From Lucifuga dentata (Eukaryota > Chordata > Actinopteri > Ophidiiformes > Bythitidae): a DNA stretch of 64,000 nt. Below are positions 34,801 to 46,829 of this stretch, piece after piece (the first letter of the stretch is position 1; every line of letters starts with the position of its first letter). Both the position numbers and the translations under genes were made by a program. The notes beneath the pieces are model-generated. The model was given only the letters and a program-made list of their open reading frames with translations. It did no database searches and was not told the DNA's origin. The stretch lies in assembly GCA_014773175.1 (NCBI GenBank), contig VXCM01001325.1, positions 109,360 through 173,359 on the forward strand, written 5' to 3'.

Positions 34801-36230
34801 TTAATTACTGTAAACGATACAAGTCAAAACCAAAGAATGGCCAGCAGGTGTCACTACTTTGGCCGTATAAGATTTTTTTTATTGCCTCAGCCCTTTAGGG
34901 CTGCTGATTTGCTGTTTGAATATGACTCCATGATTCCAATATGACCACAAACCAGAGTCCTCTTACAAGTATCTTTGGCTTAATATTAATAAAAACAGCA
35001 GCTGATGAAGACAATGAATGTGACGTTATTATTGAGCTAGCTGACAAAGTGATCCAGAATCAGTTTCTACAGATTTTATTTCCAAAATCAAGTTTTAAAA
35101 AAGTGTGCATCTAGAAAAAGGAAGATAAACATTTACCAACAACTGCATTTACAGAACTCAGAATATACAAAATATAAGAAAGAGCCTATGTGAACTCATT
35201 GTTTAGTGCAAAACAAAAAAAAATTCTGAAACAGAAATTATTATTATTATTATTATTTAAATGGATGTGAAGAGCCACTTTGGGTTTTTAATTAATATTT
35301 ACAGCATGTATGTTTTCATAATCATAACTTGTTGATAAATTAAATTTGGTGAAAATAGGTCCAAAATAGTGCTTTCATTTTTAATGAAACATAACACTGT
35401 CTAATTTAGCCACAAAGATGAGAAATCTGTGGAAAAGAAATGTCTTTTTTTTTCCAACAACAAAAATAAAAAAAAAAAGAGAGAGAGAGAGAAAAAACCC
35501 CCAACTGAACATCTGAACGGAAAAAGACATGAAGAGAAACCTGATGGGGCGTAAAGAGAGTAGTGATGTTAATATTTACACTTGAAGTCTGTCACAAACA
35601 TCTTACAGTTCCTACATAGAAGGTTTATGATGTGCCATTTCAACTTTCATTCATGTTTCCTGATATCAAGAATTAACAACGTAAAATGTAGAAAATCAAA
35701 ATTAGAAAATCAAAATTAGATTTTCTGATATTGTCTTCTGCTTGCCATTGAAATAATTATGAGAGCAAATTAATTTAAAAAAATGTAAATTCCAAAATTT
35801 TTAAATCTTTATATGATGGAACAATTAAAGATGATTTTGGAAAGTTTGACTTTCAGTATTTGTTTCCTTTTTAGTTTAAACTCAAATTCTTGATATGAAG
35901 AATTAAAGTTCTGTTNCTTTCAGTATTTGTTTCCTTTTTAGTTTAAACTCAAATTCTTGATATGAAGAATTAAAGTTCTGTTCCATATCGAACTGAAACT
36001 CAAACTGTCAAACTGAAACCTTTAAAGGTCAGTTTTCTCAACAATTCACCTGACATGAAATCAAGTTAATTTTATGCATTTTTTGCATTGGGGGAAATAA
36101 ACTTTAGTTAAAACAATGTGTGATAAAAGTCCTATGTGCACTTAAAAATCTGCATCCATCTTCATGATCAGAAAACAAATAAAACAAAACAAAAAAAAAT
36201 ACACATTAGTTGTTCTTTTAAATAAAACTT
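34801..36230. other. Intergenic between gtf2a2 and the zinc-finger gene
   Basis: AT-rich, no gene. The N at 35917 lies between two copies of a 66-bp block beginning CTTTCAGTATTTG. Short GA and ATT runs are present. Confidence 0.55.
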
Positions 36231-36324
36231 GAAACTAAAAGAAAATGTGTCCCACATGGGACATGGCTTTGATGAAGTTATGAACAAAGTTTGGTACTGG
36301 GTGGGATATAGACAGACCAGGAAT

Positions 36325-36465
36325 ACTTATGTCAGGAGGCGTGTCTTAGAGGGTCAAAGGAGCCTTTCAGGGGCGTGGCTTAGAGCCATGATGAAACAAG
36401 CCTTTCAGGGGGCGTGGCTTAGAGGCAGAAATGAATGGAGGATGGAAGGGGCGTGGCTTCATCAC
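36325..36465 (+). repeat. Three tandem-like units carrying GGGGCGTGGCTT
   Basis: AGGCGTGTCTTAGAG, GGGGCGTGGCTTAGAG, GGGGGCGTGGCTTAGAG and GGGGCGTGGCTTCATC recur about every 45-60 bp, with CCTTTCAGG between some units. Each unit holds a KLF/Sp-type GC box. The block lies about 370 bp downstream of the zinc-finger gene's stop codon. Confidence 0.6.
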
Positions 36466-36689
36466 AAGTTTCATTACAAGACATTTCATCGTTTGAAATT
36501 TTCCATAGTTGATCTGATGAGTTCAATTAAGGCCAAATTTTTAAGGTCAAAGCTGCCAGAATTGAAAAGCACCAACAAACAGTTTCTAGAAAATACATAT
36601 TCAATACTTTTTCAAAAGAACAAAAATATACAAAAAGTGTAATGGTTTCATTTTAAGGTAAAAATACAAAAAGACAAATACAAAAACAT

Positions 36690-36830
36690 CAAAGTCTGAT
36701 CCTTCTCCTCTTCCTCTCTCCCTCTCCTGGCTTCCTCCTGCTCTCTTCCTTTCCTCTCCTCTCCTCTCTCTCCTCCTCTTTCTTTCTTATATTTCTGGTT
36801 CTCTTCCTCTCCCTCCTCCTCCTCTTCCTC
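36690..36830. repeat. Polypyrimidine (CTCCTC) tract
   Basis: About 140 bp of C/T-rich sequence directly after the stop codon of the zinc-finger gene, so it lies in its 3'UTR (purine-rich in the mRNA). Confidence 0.8.
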
Positions 36831-36832
36831 AC

Positions 36833-39275
36833 TCAGTCGATGAAGCGTTGACAGGCTTTTTTCCAGCGGCAGGCAGTGCACCACTGCTCTCTGTGCTCGA
36901 TGCCATAAACTTTTCGACATTTCTTCGCTTCACCACGAATCCTCCTGAAAGAGAGATGGTTTTTAATTTTAAAAATAGCGGTGTTTACGCAGATAATGTT
37001 CGACAATGTTCACACAAGACCAATAACAAAAAATTGAGATTTAATTAATTGACTGAGAAAAGATCTTCACATCAACAGAAAGATAGAAAGTGTGCATACT
37101 GACCTGCAGGGGGCGCTGTGCTGCTGCAGCCATTGTTCACCTGCACTGACTGAACCCACCTGGAATGATATAAAATGAGGAGAGGGAGAAAGTTAGGCCA
37201 AAATCCAAGATGAGCCCCCANNNNNNNNNNNNNNNNNNNNNNNNNNNNNNNNNNNNNNNNNNNNNNNNNNNNNNNNNNNNNNNNNNNNNNCCCCCACCCC
37301 AATATGTCACACTGTTAGCCTATGGTATATATACAGTAGCCGCTACATATCAAGAAGAAGCTAAACAAACGGTGTGGGGACATGGTTCTCTGCTGAATCA
37401 CTGGAATCAGCATCAGTTAATGTGAAAAGTTCAGTACATTTGTTTAGGATGATAGAGGGGGTAGTGATCATCTCTACTTCCCGGTGGCACTACATTTCTA
37501 TCCATGCAGACTCAAAAACCAGGTCAAACAAAATTCCCACAATGATTTATGCCTGAAAATGGTTCCAGAGGCAGTTTATTTTGACAAGTGTTCATTCACA
37601 AAATAAATAAAAAACTGGAATTAAAAACTGTCAACTCATTCTTCACGACAGGCATGGTATGAAAATCTTGCATGATATGTCTGCATGATGTCTAATCTGA
37701 TGAGGTCACATAGTTACCATGGTAACCACGCATGATTTGTCCTACAGCAACATGTCTTTTACGTGGTTTCTGGTGTCAGTTACCAATGGTGATAATGAGT
37801 GCAGACCACTAACTAATCAGAGAGCATTCTCAAAACCAGGGGGAGGGGCCAAAGGGAAAGGGACTCTAAAGCGTGGTTTATACTTCATGTTAACTGACAT
37901 ACTCGTATTCAAGATGATCGTCATCGTTTTATTAATTTGAAGTGTCGTTTGTGCGCGTCATCCAGAATTAACGCTACTCTTACACGAGATGCAGTACCTA
38001 CAGAAACCGCGGGGGCAGTGTTGTGAACATTTGTTGTGACATTAGCAGCAGGGGCGGGGCCAACAAAGTAACTATGTTAGCCCTCCAACATCCTGAAAGT
38101 GTACAGTACTATATGACTATTTTATTACCTGTGCGCTCCTCTGCTGTCACCATTGTTGCTTACACTGGTTGTTTGGTAAAATCGGAAGCAGTTTTGAGGT
38201 GAGTGAAGGTCTTCTGGGACAAATCAAGTTACATCGCCCTCTGGTGGAGAGTGTGTTTAACCTTCCAGATTGACGTTAACTATGGATGCGAGTACGTAAA
38301 CAATTCTGCTCATGACGAGCGTACGTGTAGTTAAAGATAAGTATAAACCAGGCTTAAACGTTTACCTGTCGGCTGTGGGAGCTGGGGGGCGGGGCCATCC
38401 ACGAGGTAGNTAAACCAGGCTTAAACGTTTACCTGTCGGCTGTGGGAGCTGGGGGGCGGGGCCATCCACGAGGTAGCTGCTGAGATCACATGGCTTGGAG
38501 GTAGAGCCTAAAGAAACCGACACAAAAACTTCATTGTGTCACGGCCAAACAGAGAAGCTCTGCTGATTAAGGAGAGAAGGTAAGCTCCTACCTGGTAGGA
38601 GTGTTCTGATTGGACCTGCCAGAAGCTGCCAGAGGGAGCAGAGCGACTCAGAGGGGGAGAGGGAGGAGAGGGAGGAGATGGAAGAGGGCAGGGAGAGCTG
38701 GAGGTGGGCGNTCAGAGGGGGAGAGGGAGGAGAGGGAGGAGATGGAAGAGGGCAGGGAGAGCTGGAGGTGGGCGAGGCAGGGCCACAGTGGGCGGGGGGA
38801 GAACACTGCTGGTTTTTGTCCCATTGGTGGATCTCTGTATAGTAAAAATCCTCCTCACTGCGGGAACAACACTCCTTCTCACTGTGGCAAAGGTCAAAGG
38901 TCAATCAACTGATGATTAAAAAAAATAAATGAAATCAATATTGTATCAAGATGAGACATTTAAAAATCAGATTTTATTGTCTCAGCTAAACAGTGATAAG
39001 CTTTAAAATAAAAATCTAAACATCCTAAAATATTAGTTCAACATTATTATAAGTATTCATTCTTCCATGTTTGAAAAGTGTTGCTTAAAAACTGGCAGGA
39101 ATGATCCTCCATACAAATGGTCTTGAAGAACAGAAACCCTCAGGTGTGTCTCACCTCAGGTGTATAGTTAGGATGTGGCGTTTTATTCCCACGGATGATG
39201 TCAGAACCTTCTCACAGCTCGGCCACAGACACCTGAAGACCACCTTCACCGAATTCTACACCACAACACACACAC

Positions 39276-39312
<37 letters not shown>

Positions 39313-42031
39313 TAGTGCCTTCTCAGCCTTCATAGTGTAATGATTTAATATTCATAAGAAAATAATCCAACTGAATACATTAAAAATCATAAAAAAAGTT
39401 CCGTCATTATGTTGAGTTAATGATGTAATGACCACATGATCACAATATCTGTCGTTATGTTCATGATATTGTTATTGCACCATCATGGCAAAAGGCTGCT
39501 TTGTGATGTCAAGTTTATAAGAACGCTGTGTGTCAGCAGTAAAACCTTCATTGTTCCTGCCTTGGCTCACCCTGCGTTTCCGTGGTGATGGCTCGTCAAA
39601 CAGCACCTGTTCCAGATCCATGTCCAGTCCTTGATCAGGGGGTGTGGCTGAGCCACCGTCGGACTCCACAATTGGTGGAGAGGGGACCGGACTTTCGTTG
39701 CGGCAGCCGACGCTCCAGTAGCCACTGCTGCCGCTGTCAGAAAGCTGGCCACCCGCACTGTCCGTGGGAGGAGCTAAAACAGATGTATAAACACACAAAC
39801 ATTAACACAAACACACACAGTTTCTGTCCTACAGCAGCTGATACTGCTACATTTACTGCTACTTTTGCATTAAACGTGAGTACTGTCACCACGACTACCA
39901 CTATTATTATTAACTATACACAATATCACTACTACACACTACCACTATTACACACACTACATTACTATACACACTACAACTACACTAACATTACTACACA
40001 CACTAGCATTACTACACACACTATCACTACTACACACAGACACTAATTGTAACACTCCATTTGTAACTAAGATAACTGCTACATCTTTTGGAGCAGTGAC
40101 TATGCAGGTGGTGCTGCAGTTGTAGTTGTTGTTTATTGTAGTTGTTGTTATTTACCTGTTGTGTCAGAGTGGGTGGGGCTGTGGAGCAGAGGGCTGCAGG
40201 ACAGACTGGTGAGAATCATGGCTGCCATCATCTCATCTACCTCTACCTCCTCTGGTCTCCTAAAGCAGGAAGACACAGGAAGAGATAGAGTGATTACAAA
40301 CAGGTCACACAGAGACACACAGACTATCCCTAACACACACACACACACTGCCTGACCTCCTGGGGACATCAATGCAGGAAGAAACTGATCTGATGATTGG
40401 CTGAGCCTCTGAGGAAGAGGAGGAAGATGAAGGCCAGACATCCTCAGTCCTCCTCAGAACAGAATTGTGGGTCTGCATGAAGTCCACCTGGTCCCCAGAT
40501 CCTGATGATCCATGTCCTCCACACTGAGAGGACACCTGAGACACAGAACCATCAACAATGTCAACAGGCCTCATGTTTCAGATGCTGTTAAAGGTTTTTT
40601 TTTTTGTCAGGAATGTTTGTGGGCAGGGTAAGGACTGACTGACCTTTAGTCCAGGATGAACTCTGACTCTGCTGATACCTGGATGCTCCTTTGCCACAGA
40701 GATGTCAGCCTGTCCCATGTCCTGGTTGGTGGACATGTATGCTGCTGTGCAGGATGAGCTCAGCAGTGCCCCCAGAGGGGAACGCTTCCCTAAACGGGTC
40801 TTTGGTAACATGGCCAGTCGTCTAACTCGTGTCAGTCTGTCAACAGCGTCTGGACAAAGTGAGACAGCTGGAAGCTGAAACAGAAAATAAGTTTCTAGTG
40901 CATAAAAAAGTGTTATTTTGGAGCACCAACAGTTCATAAAGGACCATGCCACCAATTTTGCATGTTTGAGCCTAATATATTCAATTTTCATACACGTAAA
41001 GTTACTGACAATCATTTCCCAAAGGATTAAACTGTATTTCAGCTTTCCCGATATTTTGCAAAATCTCTTAATCTTTCAAAATCAATTATTGAAGCGATAC
41101 ACCCACCTTAAAAATCAATGTTTCACCTGCTAATAGTTACGCAGCCTTATGAAGTCACNGATACACCCACCTTAAAAATCAATGTTTCACCTGCTAATAG
41201 TTACGCAGCCTTATGAAGTCACAATCATTTAAATTTTCGATCAACACAAGACTTCTTTTGGGACTATATTCCTCAGTGTAGACATACATTCACACCGCAC
41301 TTTTTATTGCTAAAATTCCAAAATTTTGAAAAAACCTGAATACACGTGTTGTTCACGATGATGGATTACCTACCCCAAGAATGTTTCAAGTATCAATAAG
41401 TTGATTTTAATAGCATACCAGGATGAACTGAAACCAATGGTAGTCTGGAAGTAGGAAACATTTTTTTTAACTCAATGTAGTATGCTTTGAGAAATGATTG
41501 CCAGTAACGTTACATGTATGAAAATTGAATATATTAGGCTCAAACATGCAAAATGGGTGGTATGGTCCTTTAAGCAGGGCTTAAGAACAGTGATGTCTGT
41601 TTGTCTCTCCATCACTGAGTACTGCTCAGATTTAGAGGTCATCTAATGTGGATATTCATGGTCCTGAGAGGATAAACCCTGATGATTGTGGCACTTCCTG
41701 AGCTTTTCTTTAGCTCCACATCAGGACAAAATTTACACTCCAAAAACACTCTGGAATAATGCTGATCACCATGAAAAGTGCATTCATGCTATTCTGAGCT
41801 TCTCCTCCATTGAGCAGGAATTAAAGCTACCTATTTGCTGTCACTCACGTGTCAGAGGCAATTTGCATAAAGTTAAAACTTTCTCAGATCTCTACATATT
41901 GGATGCATTTTTGCCTTTTTGAATCTAAATGTGTATAAATATGCAAATAATAAATGACGTCCTGCCTGTATCTTTGCATCTGTCTTTATATATGTGAACA
42001 CACAGTGAACAGGCTGTGACTACAGGCTCTG

Positions 42032-42065
<34 letters not shown>

Positions 42066-43887
42066 CTGTTCCATTATCAGATTAAACATAACAGAGGCTC
42101 AGACTAAAGCCGAATTTATACTTTCAAACTGACGTGTATGGGTACAGTAGTGGACGTAGACTCGCCAGCAGATGTGCACGCTCCTAAACAGAGGCTTAAA
42201 GCCAAGAGAACAACTAGTTAAAGTGTTAATGGCCATCTTTTTATGTCATCTGCTGACACTAAGCTTTATGGTATCCATTTCATTCATGAACTGTCTGTCA
42301 CCATGGTAGCATGATGAAATTCCTCTGATCCCGCCCTCTCTGCATTTCCAGTTAACAGTGACTCAGAGGAACCAGTTTACCAGTACTGTATGAGAGTAGG
42401 AAAGCAGAGAAACACCATGTAGATATTTACTGTTTATATATAGAAGTGTTCTACATATAAAATATATTAATATTATAGAAACATATCATTGTCATTATTC
42501 TGTTAAATATTGTATAAATCCACACACATCCCAGATACACATATATAAACATAAGTGATGACATATATAAACAGTGAAAACACGTATCTGCTGACTGACA
42601 TACATGATATAAACTCTTCTCTTTATACACATGACTGCTCATATACTCAGGAACACAACTCATATCTAAATTTGCGGATGACATAACTATTCATGGAATG
42701 ATCAACAGCAGCCACGAGTCATCTTATTGGCAGCCGCTGATGATGGAGAGGAAAGGGAGATGAAAACGACCTCGTCTTTAGCACCAACAAAACCAAAGGA
42801 TCTTATCCTGGACTTTAGGAAACAGACTCCCCCTCCACTGTGCATCAAAGATTCTGAGATTCTGAGGTGGAGTGGGTTGACGGCTTCAGATTCCTGGGCT
42901 TACACATTTCAAACAACCTGAGCTGGTCAAATTTCTCTCAAGAAACAGTGGCTTTACTTTATAAAGCTGCTGAAAAGAGCTGGACAGCTGTCAGCCCCTC
43001 ACGAAGGCCTACTGAGGACTCATATAGAGCATGTGTGGTGTGGGAACTCATACTGTATGTCAGCACATTAAACACGTGTTTAATGTGTGCACACAAACAC
43101 CTACATATACATTTAAGCAGATGCATCAAAATACATAACATAAAGCAAAAACACCATCATACAGACACACAGACCCCCCCCCCCCNCCCACCGTCTGTTT
43201 CTCTGAACCAATCACATTCCTTCAGTACTGAGTTCACGCCTTCCACAGTAAAAAACAAGAGTAGTCAGTACATGCAACAACAGTCCTGATCACAATAAAA
43301 CCAGCTACAGGAAAGTGAATCTGATAAGGTTCAGACTGCTTAACAAAGAAATGACTGAAAACATGAAAAATTCGAAACAGTTCTGATGAATCAGCTGTAA
43401 TCAAACTGAAGAAGTATCTGTCAGCAGCTTTTCATGTTTGCTCTTTAAGTCCAAACTGATCATCCTCATCCTCATCTTCATCATCATCATCACCATCATC
43501 ATCATCACAGTGTGAGTAAAGGATAGGATTCACAGATCAAACATTTTCACAGAAAAATGTGTTTCATAGCTCTCATTGAACACACACCCTGTGTAAACCA
43601 GTAAAAATGTGAAAAACATCATAAACTGTGATAAAATCCCTTTAAGTAGTAAACACAAGGCAAATATAATGAAAGTGAAAATGCATCTTGAACATACCTG
43701 CAGGTACAGAAGCTTCGACAACAGTAAGTCTACTGTTCCTCAATGGAAGTTCTGCAGCCAAAAACTGCACCTCCTCTTGAGAGGCGGGCGGGTGTAAGAT
43801 CTGGACCGGCTCGTCCTGGCAAATCTGGAAGGGATTTTTAACTGATACAGTGGGAAAATACACTTCTCCGTGGTAGCTTTCTGAGGC
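36833..43887 (-). CDS. SLC2A4RG/ZNF395/ZNF704-family transcription factor (C2H2 plus C-clamp)
   Basis: Ten exons on the minus strand: 43698-43887, 40644-40867, 40357-40535, 40156-40259, 39571-39773, 39155-39255, 38592-38881, 38433-38507, 37104-37159 and 36833-36944. All phases agree, giving about 489 residues from the first exon found, once the 64-base N-joined duplication in the seventh exon is collapsed. Family motifs in order: [16 protein letters not shown] (usual family N-terminus); [33 protein letters not shown]; a zinc finger [19 protein letters not shown] (C-x4-C-x12-H-x4-H); [30 protein letters not shown]; and a C-terminal C-clamp [20 protein letters not shown]. Family members bind GC-rich DNA; SLC2A4RG is the GLUT4 enhancer factor. 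The adaptor gene upstream favours slc2a4rg, but PAG1-ZNF704 is an equally ordered human pair, so no symbol is given. The exon at 43698 joins in phase but its N-terminal meaning is uncertain; translation may start at 40811. Upstream exons were not found. Confidence 0.88.
37221..37290. other. Assembly gap of 70 N
   Basis: Run of N inside the intron between the eighth and ninth exons found of the zinc-finger gene. The phases of those exons agree without it, so a missing exon is not required but cannot be excluded. Confidence 0.99.
37868..38360. mobile_element. MITE with AAGCCTGGTTTATACTT-type ends
   Basis: Left end AAGCGTGGTTTATACTTCA and right end AAGTATAAACCAGGCTTAAA form inverted ends of about 17 bp around some 490 bp with no transposase. 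A related single end (GAAGTATAAACCAAGCGGC) lies at about 56578. PIF/Harbinger-like by memory of fish repeats; the class is tentative. Its right end is part of the N-joined duplication at 38344-38476. Confidence 0.55.
39272..39312. repeat. (CA)n microsatellite in an intron
   Basis: CA run just upstream of the zinc-finger exon at 39155-39255 in transcript sense. Confidence 0.9.
40933..41577 (-). mobile_element. MITE family B, near-complete inverted copy
   Basis: Inverted relative to the copy at 28255. Ends AAAGGACCATGCCACC and GGTATGGTCCTTTAA, with internal CCCAAGAATGTTTCAAGTAT matching in reverse. The N at 41159 sits between two 63-bp copies of a block beginning GATACACCCACC, so the true length is shorter. 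It lies in an intron of the zinc-finger gene. Confidence 0.7.
42036..42064. repeat. (GT)n microsatellite
   Basis: Pure GT run within the large first intron found of the zinc-finger gene. Confidence 0.9.
42660..43020 (+). pseudogene. Decayed LINE reverse transcriptase fragment
   Basis: Plus-strand fragment broken by frameshifts. It reads [10 protein letters not shown], containing the FADD form of the reverse transcriptase catalytic motif. In other frames follow [20 protein letters not shown] and [17 protein letters not shown], the usual order after the catalytic motif in fish Rex1/L2-like LINEs. It lies antisense inside an intron of the zinc-finger gene. Not functional. Confidence 0.8.
43440..43510. 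repeat. (CAT)n-type microsatellite
   Basis: TCATCCTCATC units pass into CATCATCAC units. Confidence 0.8.
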
Positions 43888-44189
43888 CTATTTCAATAAA
43901 AATTAAACAAACACATGTGTATTTCATTTCAATACATCCATTTACTCTGTCATAATGAAATAAGATACAAAATATTTATTTTTATGGTTTATATGATTGA
44001 ATAAACTGTTTTACATTGTAAAAGAACATTAAAAGAATTTTTAAAGAATTTTAAAAGAATTTTTCATGTCACTTCAGAAACAAATCAAAGCTCTGGTGAA
44101 AAGAAAAGATCAGGGATTTTTTCAGAGATGTCCAGTAGGGGGCAGCATAGTTATGCCAATACTAAATGCAAAACCTTGTCATTTCTCTT

Positions 44190-45115
44190 AACTAGTGCAG
44201 TGCCCATTCAAAACGAGCCTGTTCTGAATGGCCTGGTGTTGTGCCAAAAACTGCATCCCTGCCAAGAATTGCATCCCCACTCACAGACAATGGATCATAT
44301 ATGTAATCCAAGACAATATTTATTCCTTTGAATAGCTTTTATCAAACAGTGATTATGGCATTTCTTTGAGGCAATAACAATAATACCTACAATATGTCTA
44401 CTGGGCAGCAGCGATTCAGTCCTCCATTCTTATTTATTTGTTATTTCTGCCAAAAAATGCATCCCCTCCTTTCTTGGACCTGAGAGTTACATCCACCAAA
44501 CTCACCCTGTCTCATGAAAATAACACCAAATATGAGTTTTTAATGTCATTTAATTCCTTCATCTTCAGAAAGTTTTAACACTGGGGATGGAAATCTCGGC
44601 AAAGAGCACTTGCCGAAAAATGCACCGCCTCCTTTCTCAGCACTGAGGAGGCTCACATGCACCAAACTCACCCTGTCACATCCAAACAGCCCCAAATGTC
44701 AGCTCTTAACTTAATTTCATTCCTTCATCTTCAGAAAATTATTTACAGTGGGGATGCAAATCTCGGCAGAAGTGGGGATGCAATTTTCAGCAGGGATGCA
44801 GATTTCAGCACAACACCAGACTTTATGGTGTGCGCCGCAGCCTGCCATAATTTTATTCTGCATGTCCTCGTGAGCTAGCTTTGTTTGCAGTGGCTGTGGA
44901 GCGGAGCATATGCTGCCGTGCCCAGAACGTATACTGCCGTGTGGACTACTTTTTACCGGCACAGCTCAATTCGAGAACAGCTCATCCAAACAACTTCACA
45001 AGTTCCTGAGGGTCCTGAGCAATGAACTTGCTGAATCTCAACTTCATACAGTGCCTGGTTCTAGAGATGTTGATGCCACAGACAGAGATTCCTGCCTTTA
45101 TAGTTTGATGTTTAG
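44190..45115 (+). repeat. Interspersed repeat family C, long copy
   Basis: Begins ACTAGTGCAGTGCCCATTCA and ends near CTTTATAGTTTGATG. The 3' part (GTGTGCGCCGCAGCCTGCCAT...GGCACAGCTCAATTC...CTCATCCAAACAACTTCAC) is matched in inverted orientation at 63430-63757. It contains repeated phrases such as AACTGCATCCC and GGGGATGCAAAT. No protein. Class unknown. Confidence 0.6.
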
Positions 45116-45285
45116 ATTCAACATGGCTGCAGGAATCAAGCCTGCATGTCAAGTCTAGTTGAACTCAATTATCAATTAAACTGGGTTACTTGGTTGATTG
45201 AGTAACTAAGGGGGCAATTACTTTTTCACATGGGCGATCTAGATGTTGTATAGCTTTTTTTTCCTTCAATAAATGAAATGACTAT

Positions 45286-45437
45286 NTGATTTTGAAAGAT
45301 TAAGAGATTTTGCAAAATATCAGGAAAGCTGAAATATGGTTTTATCCATTGGGAAATGATTGTCAGTAATGTAACATGCGAGCAAATTGAATATATTAAG
45401 CTCAAACATGCAAAATAGTCAGTATGATCCTTTAAGG
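45286..45437 (+). mobile_element. MITE family B, 3'-end fragment
   Basis: Starts abruptly after the N at 45285 and carries only the right part of family B, ending GTATGATCCTTTAAGG with TTAA at the border. The left part was probably lost at the assembly join. Confidence 0.65.
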
Positions 45438-46800
45438 GGGTATTTTCTTTAACTTTTCTCAATCAGAGCTCAGAAATTCTGACCGTAACCTTAAATCAAG
45501 CAGCTTGGTTTGAATTTTGGAGGGGTGGGGCAACAATTATATATTATCACTGAATAAGCCTTTAAATGATTGCAATGCTTTATTTTTAAGGTTATCATAT
45601 GCACTAAGTAAAGTTTTACTCTGTAAAGTATCTAGAAATACAGCTGCCAGAGAAAGAAAAAAGGAGTGGAAAAAGGTAATTAGTTACAGCTGTAAAATAT
45701 CTGATAAGATAAAAGTTGCAGGTGTTTTTTATGATTCTGCACTCTTTAATGTTGAGTTTACAGTGATGTGATGATACAGTATGATATTTTTATTATTACT
45801 GTCTGCAGATTTGATCCCAGTTGAGTGTTAATAATATTCACATGCCATACGTGTAGTACGTGATACATCTGATTAAATTACTGCGCTATTAATCCAGTCC
45901 AGGTTTTCCCAGAAGCCCCCGCAGTGGTTCTACTGTCTCATAGTAAACAAGACGAACCACGTGGGAAGGATGTGAGTGCTGATTGGTGGAGTTCCTGCGT
46001 GCAGGAACACACCCCTCTGAGGTCTGTTGTTTACTGACACTCCATTCTTCCATGTTAAATTCTATCACACTCTTACAAAAATACTTATGAAATTGTTAAA
46101 ATGTTCCTAAAGCCTGTGATTTACAGCTACGTCACATGACATTATCCTCCTCTGGTTTGTGTATAACATTTCTGTAGGCATCACAGACAGACTTATACTG
46201 TGGTGTTTCCAGACTTTCTACACAGGATATGCAATAATACAACTGCATTACGCAGCATTACTGCAACCCTTCAGACATTATGACACAGTATTACAGTGAA
46301 GTACTGAGGAAAAAAACTGAACCTTTAATACATGAATTTAAAAAAATCTGAACCTCAACAACGTAATAGAACATATAATATGATCAGAATGTTGCAATGA
46401 TATGAGAGTCTGGTTTGCAGCATCATGAAATAGCAAAAGGGTTTTTTTTTTTAATTTATAGAAATATGTTGTATTCTCCACCCAGCATTCATGTGTGCAT
46501 TTTTAATACATTATAACAGTGTGTGATCACAACTAAGAGAAACTTAGTCACAGTGATTACTTACCCCACACTGACTCACACAGACACACACACGCAACGT
46601 GCATCTTGTGTAGGTCACGTACTTCACGAGTGTGTGGCTGCTACATGCTGCGCTGCACACAACNTTTTTTTTTTTTTTTTTGTCTGCAGGATCTCTCAGA
46701 ACAGACCACACACAACAGAAACATGGATTTCGGATAGATGTAGGACTTTGGAGGAAAAGATAGGCCATTTTTGCCTATTTCACAAAAACTTCTAACAATA
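45438..46800. other. Intergenic, nothing recognised
   Basis: AT-rich DNA without gene signals. A T-run follows an N at 46664. Confidence 0.5.
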
Positions 46801-46829
46801 TCTTAATGAAAAAAACAGCAGCACAAGTA

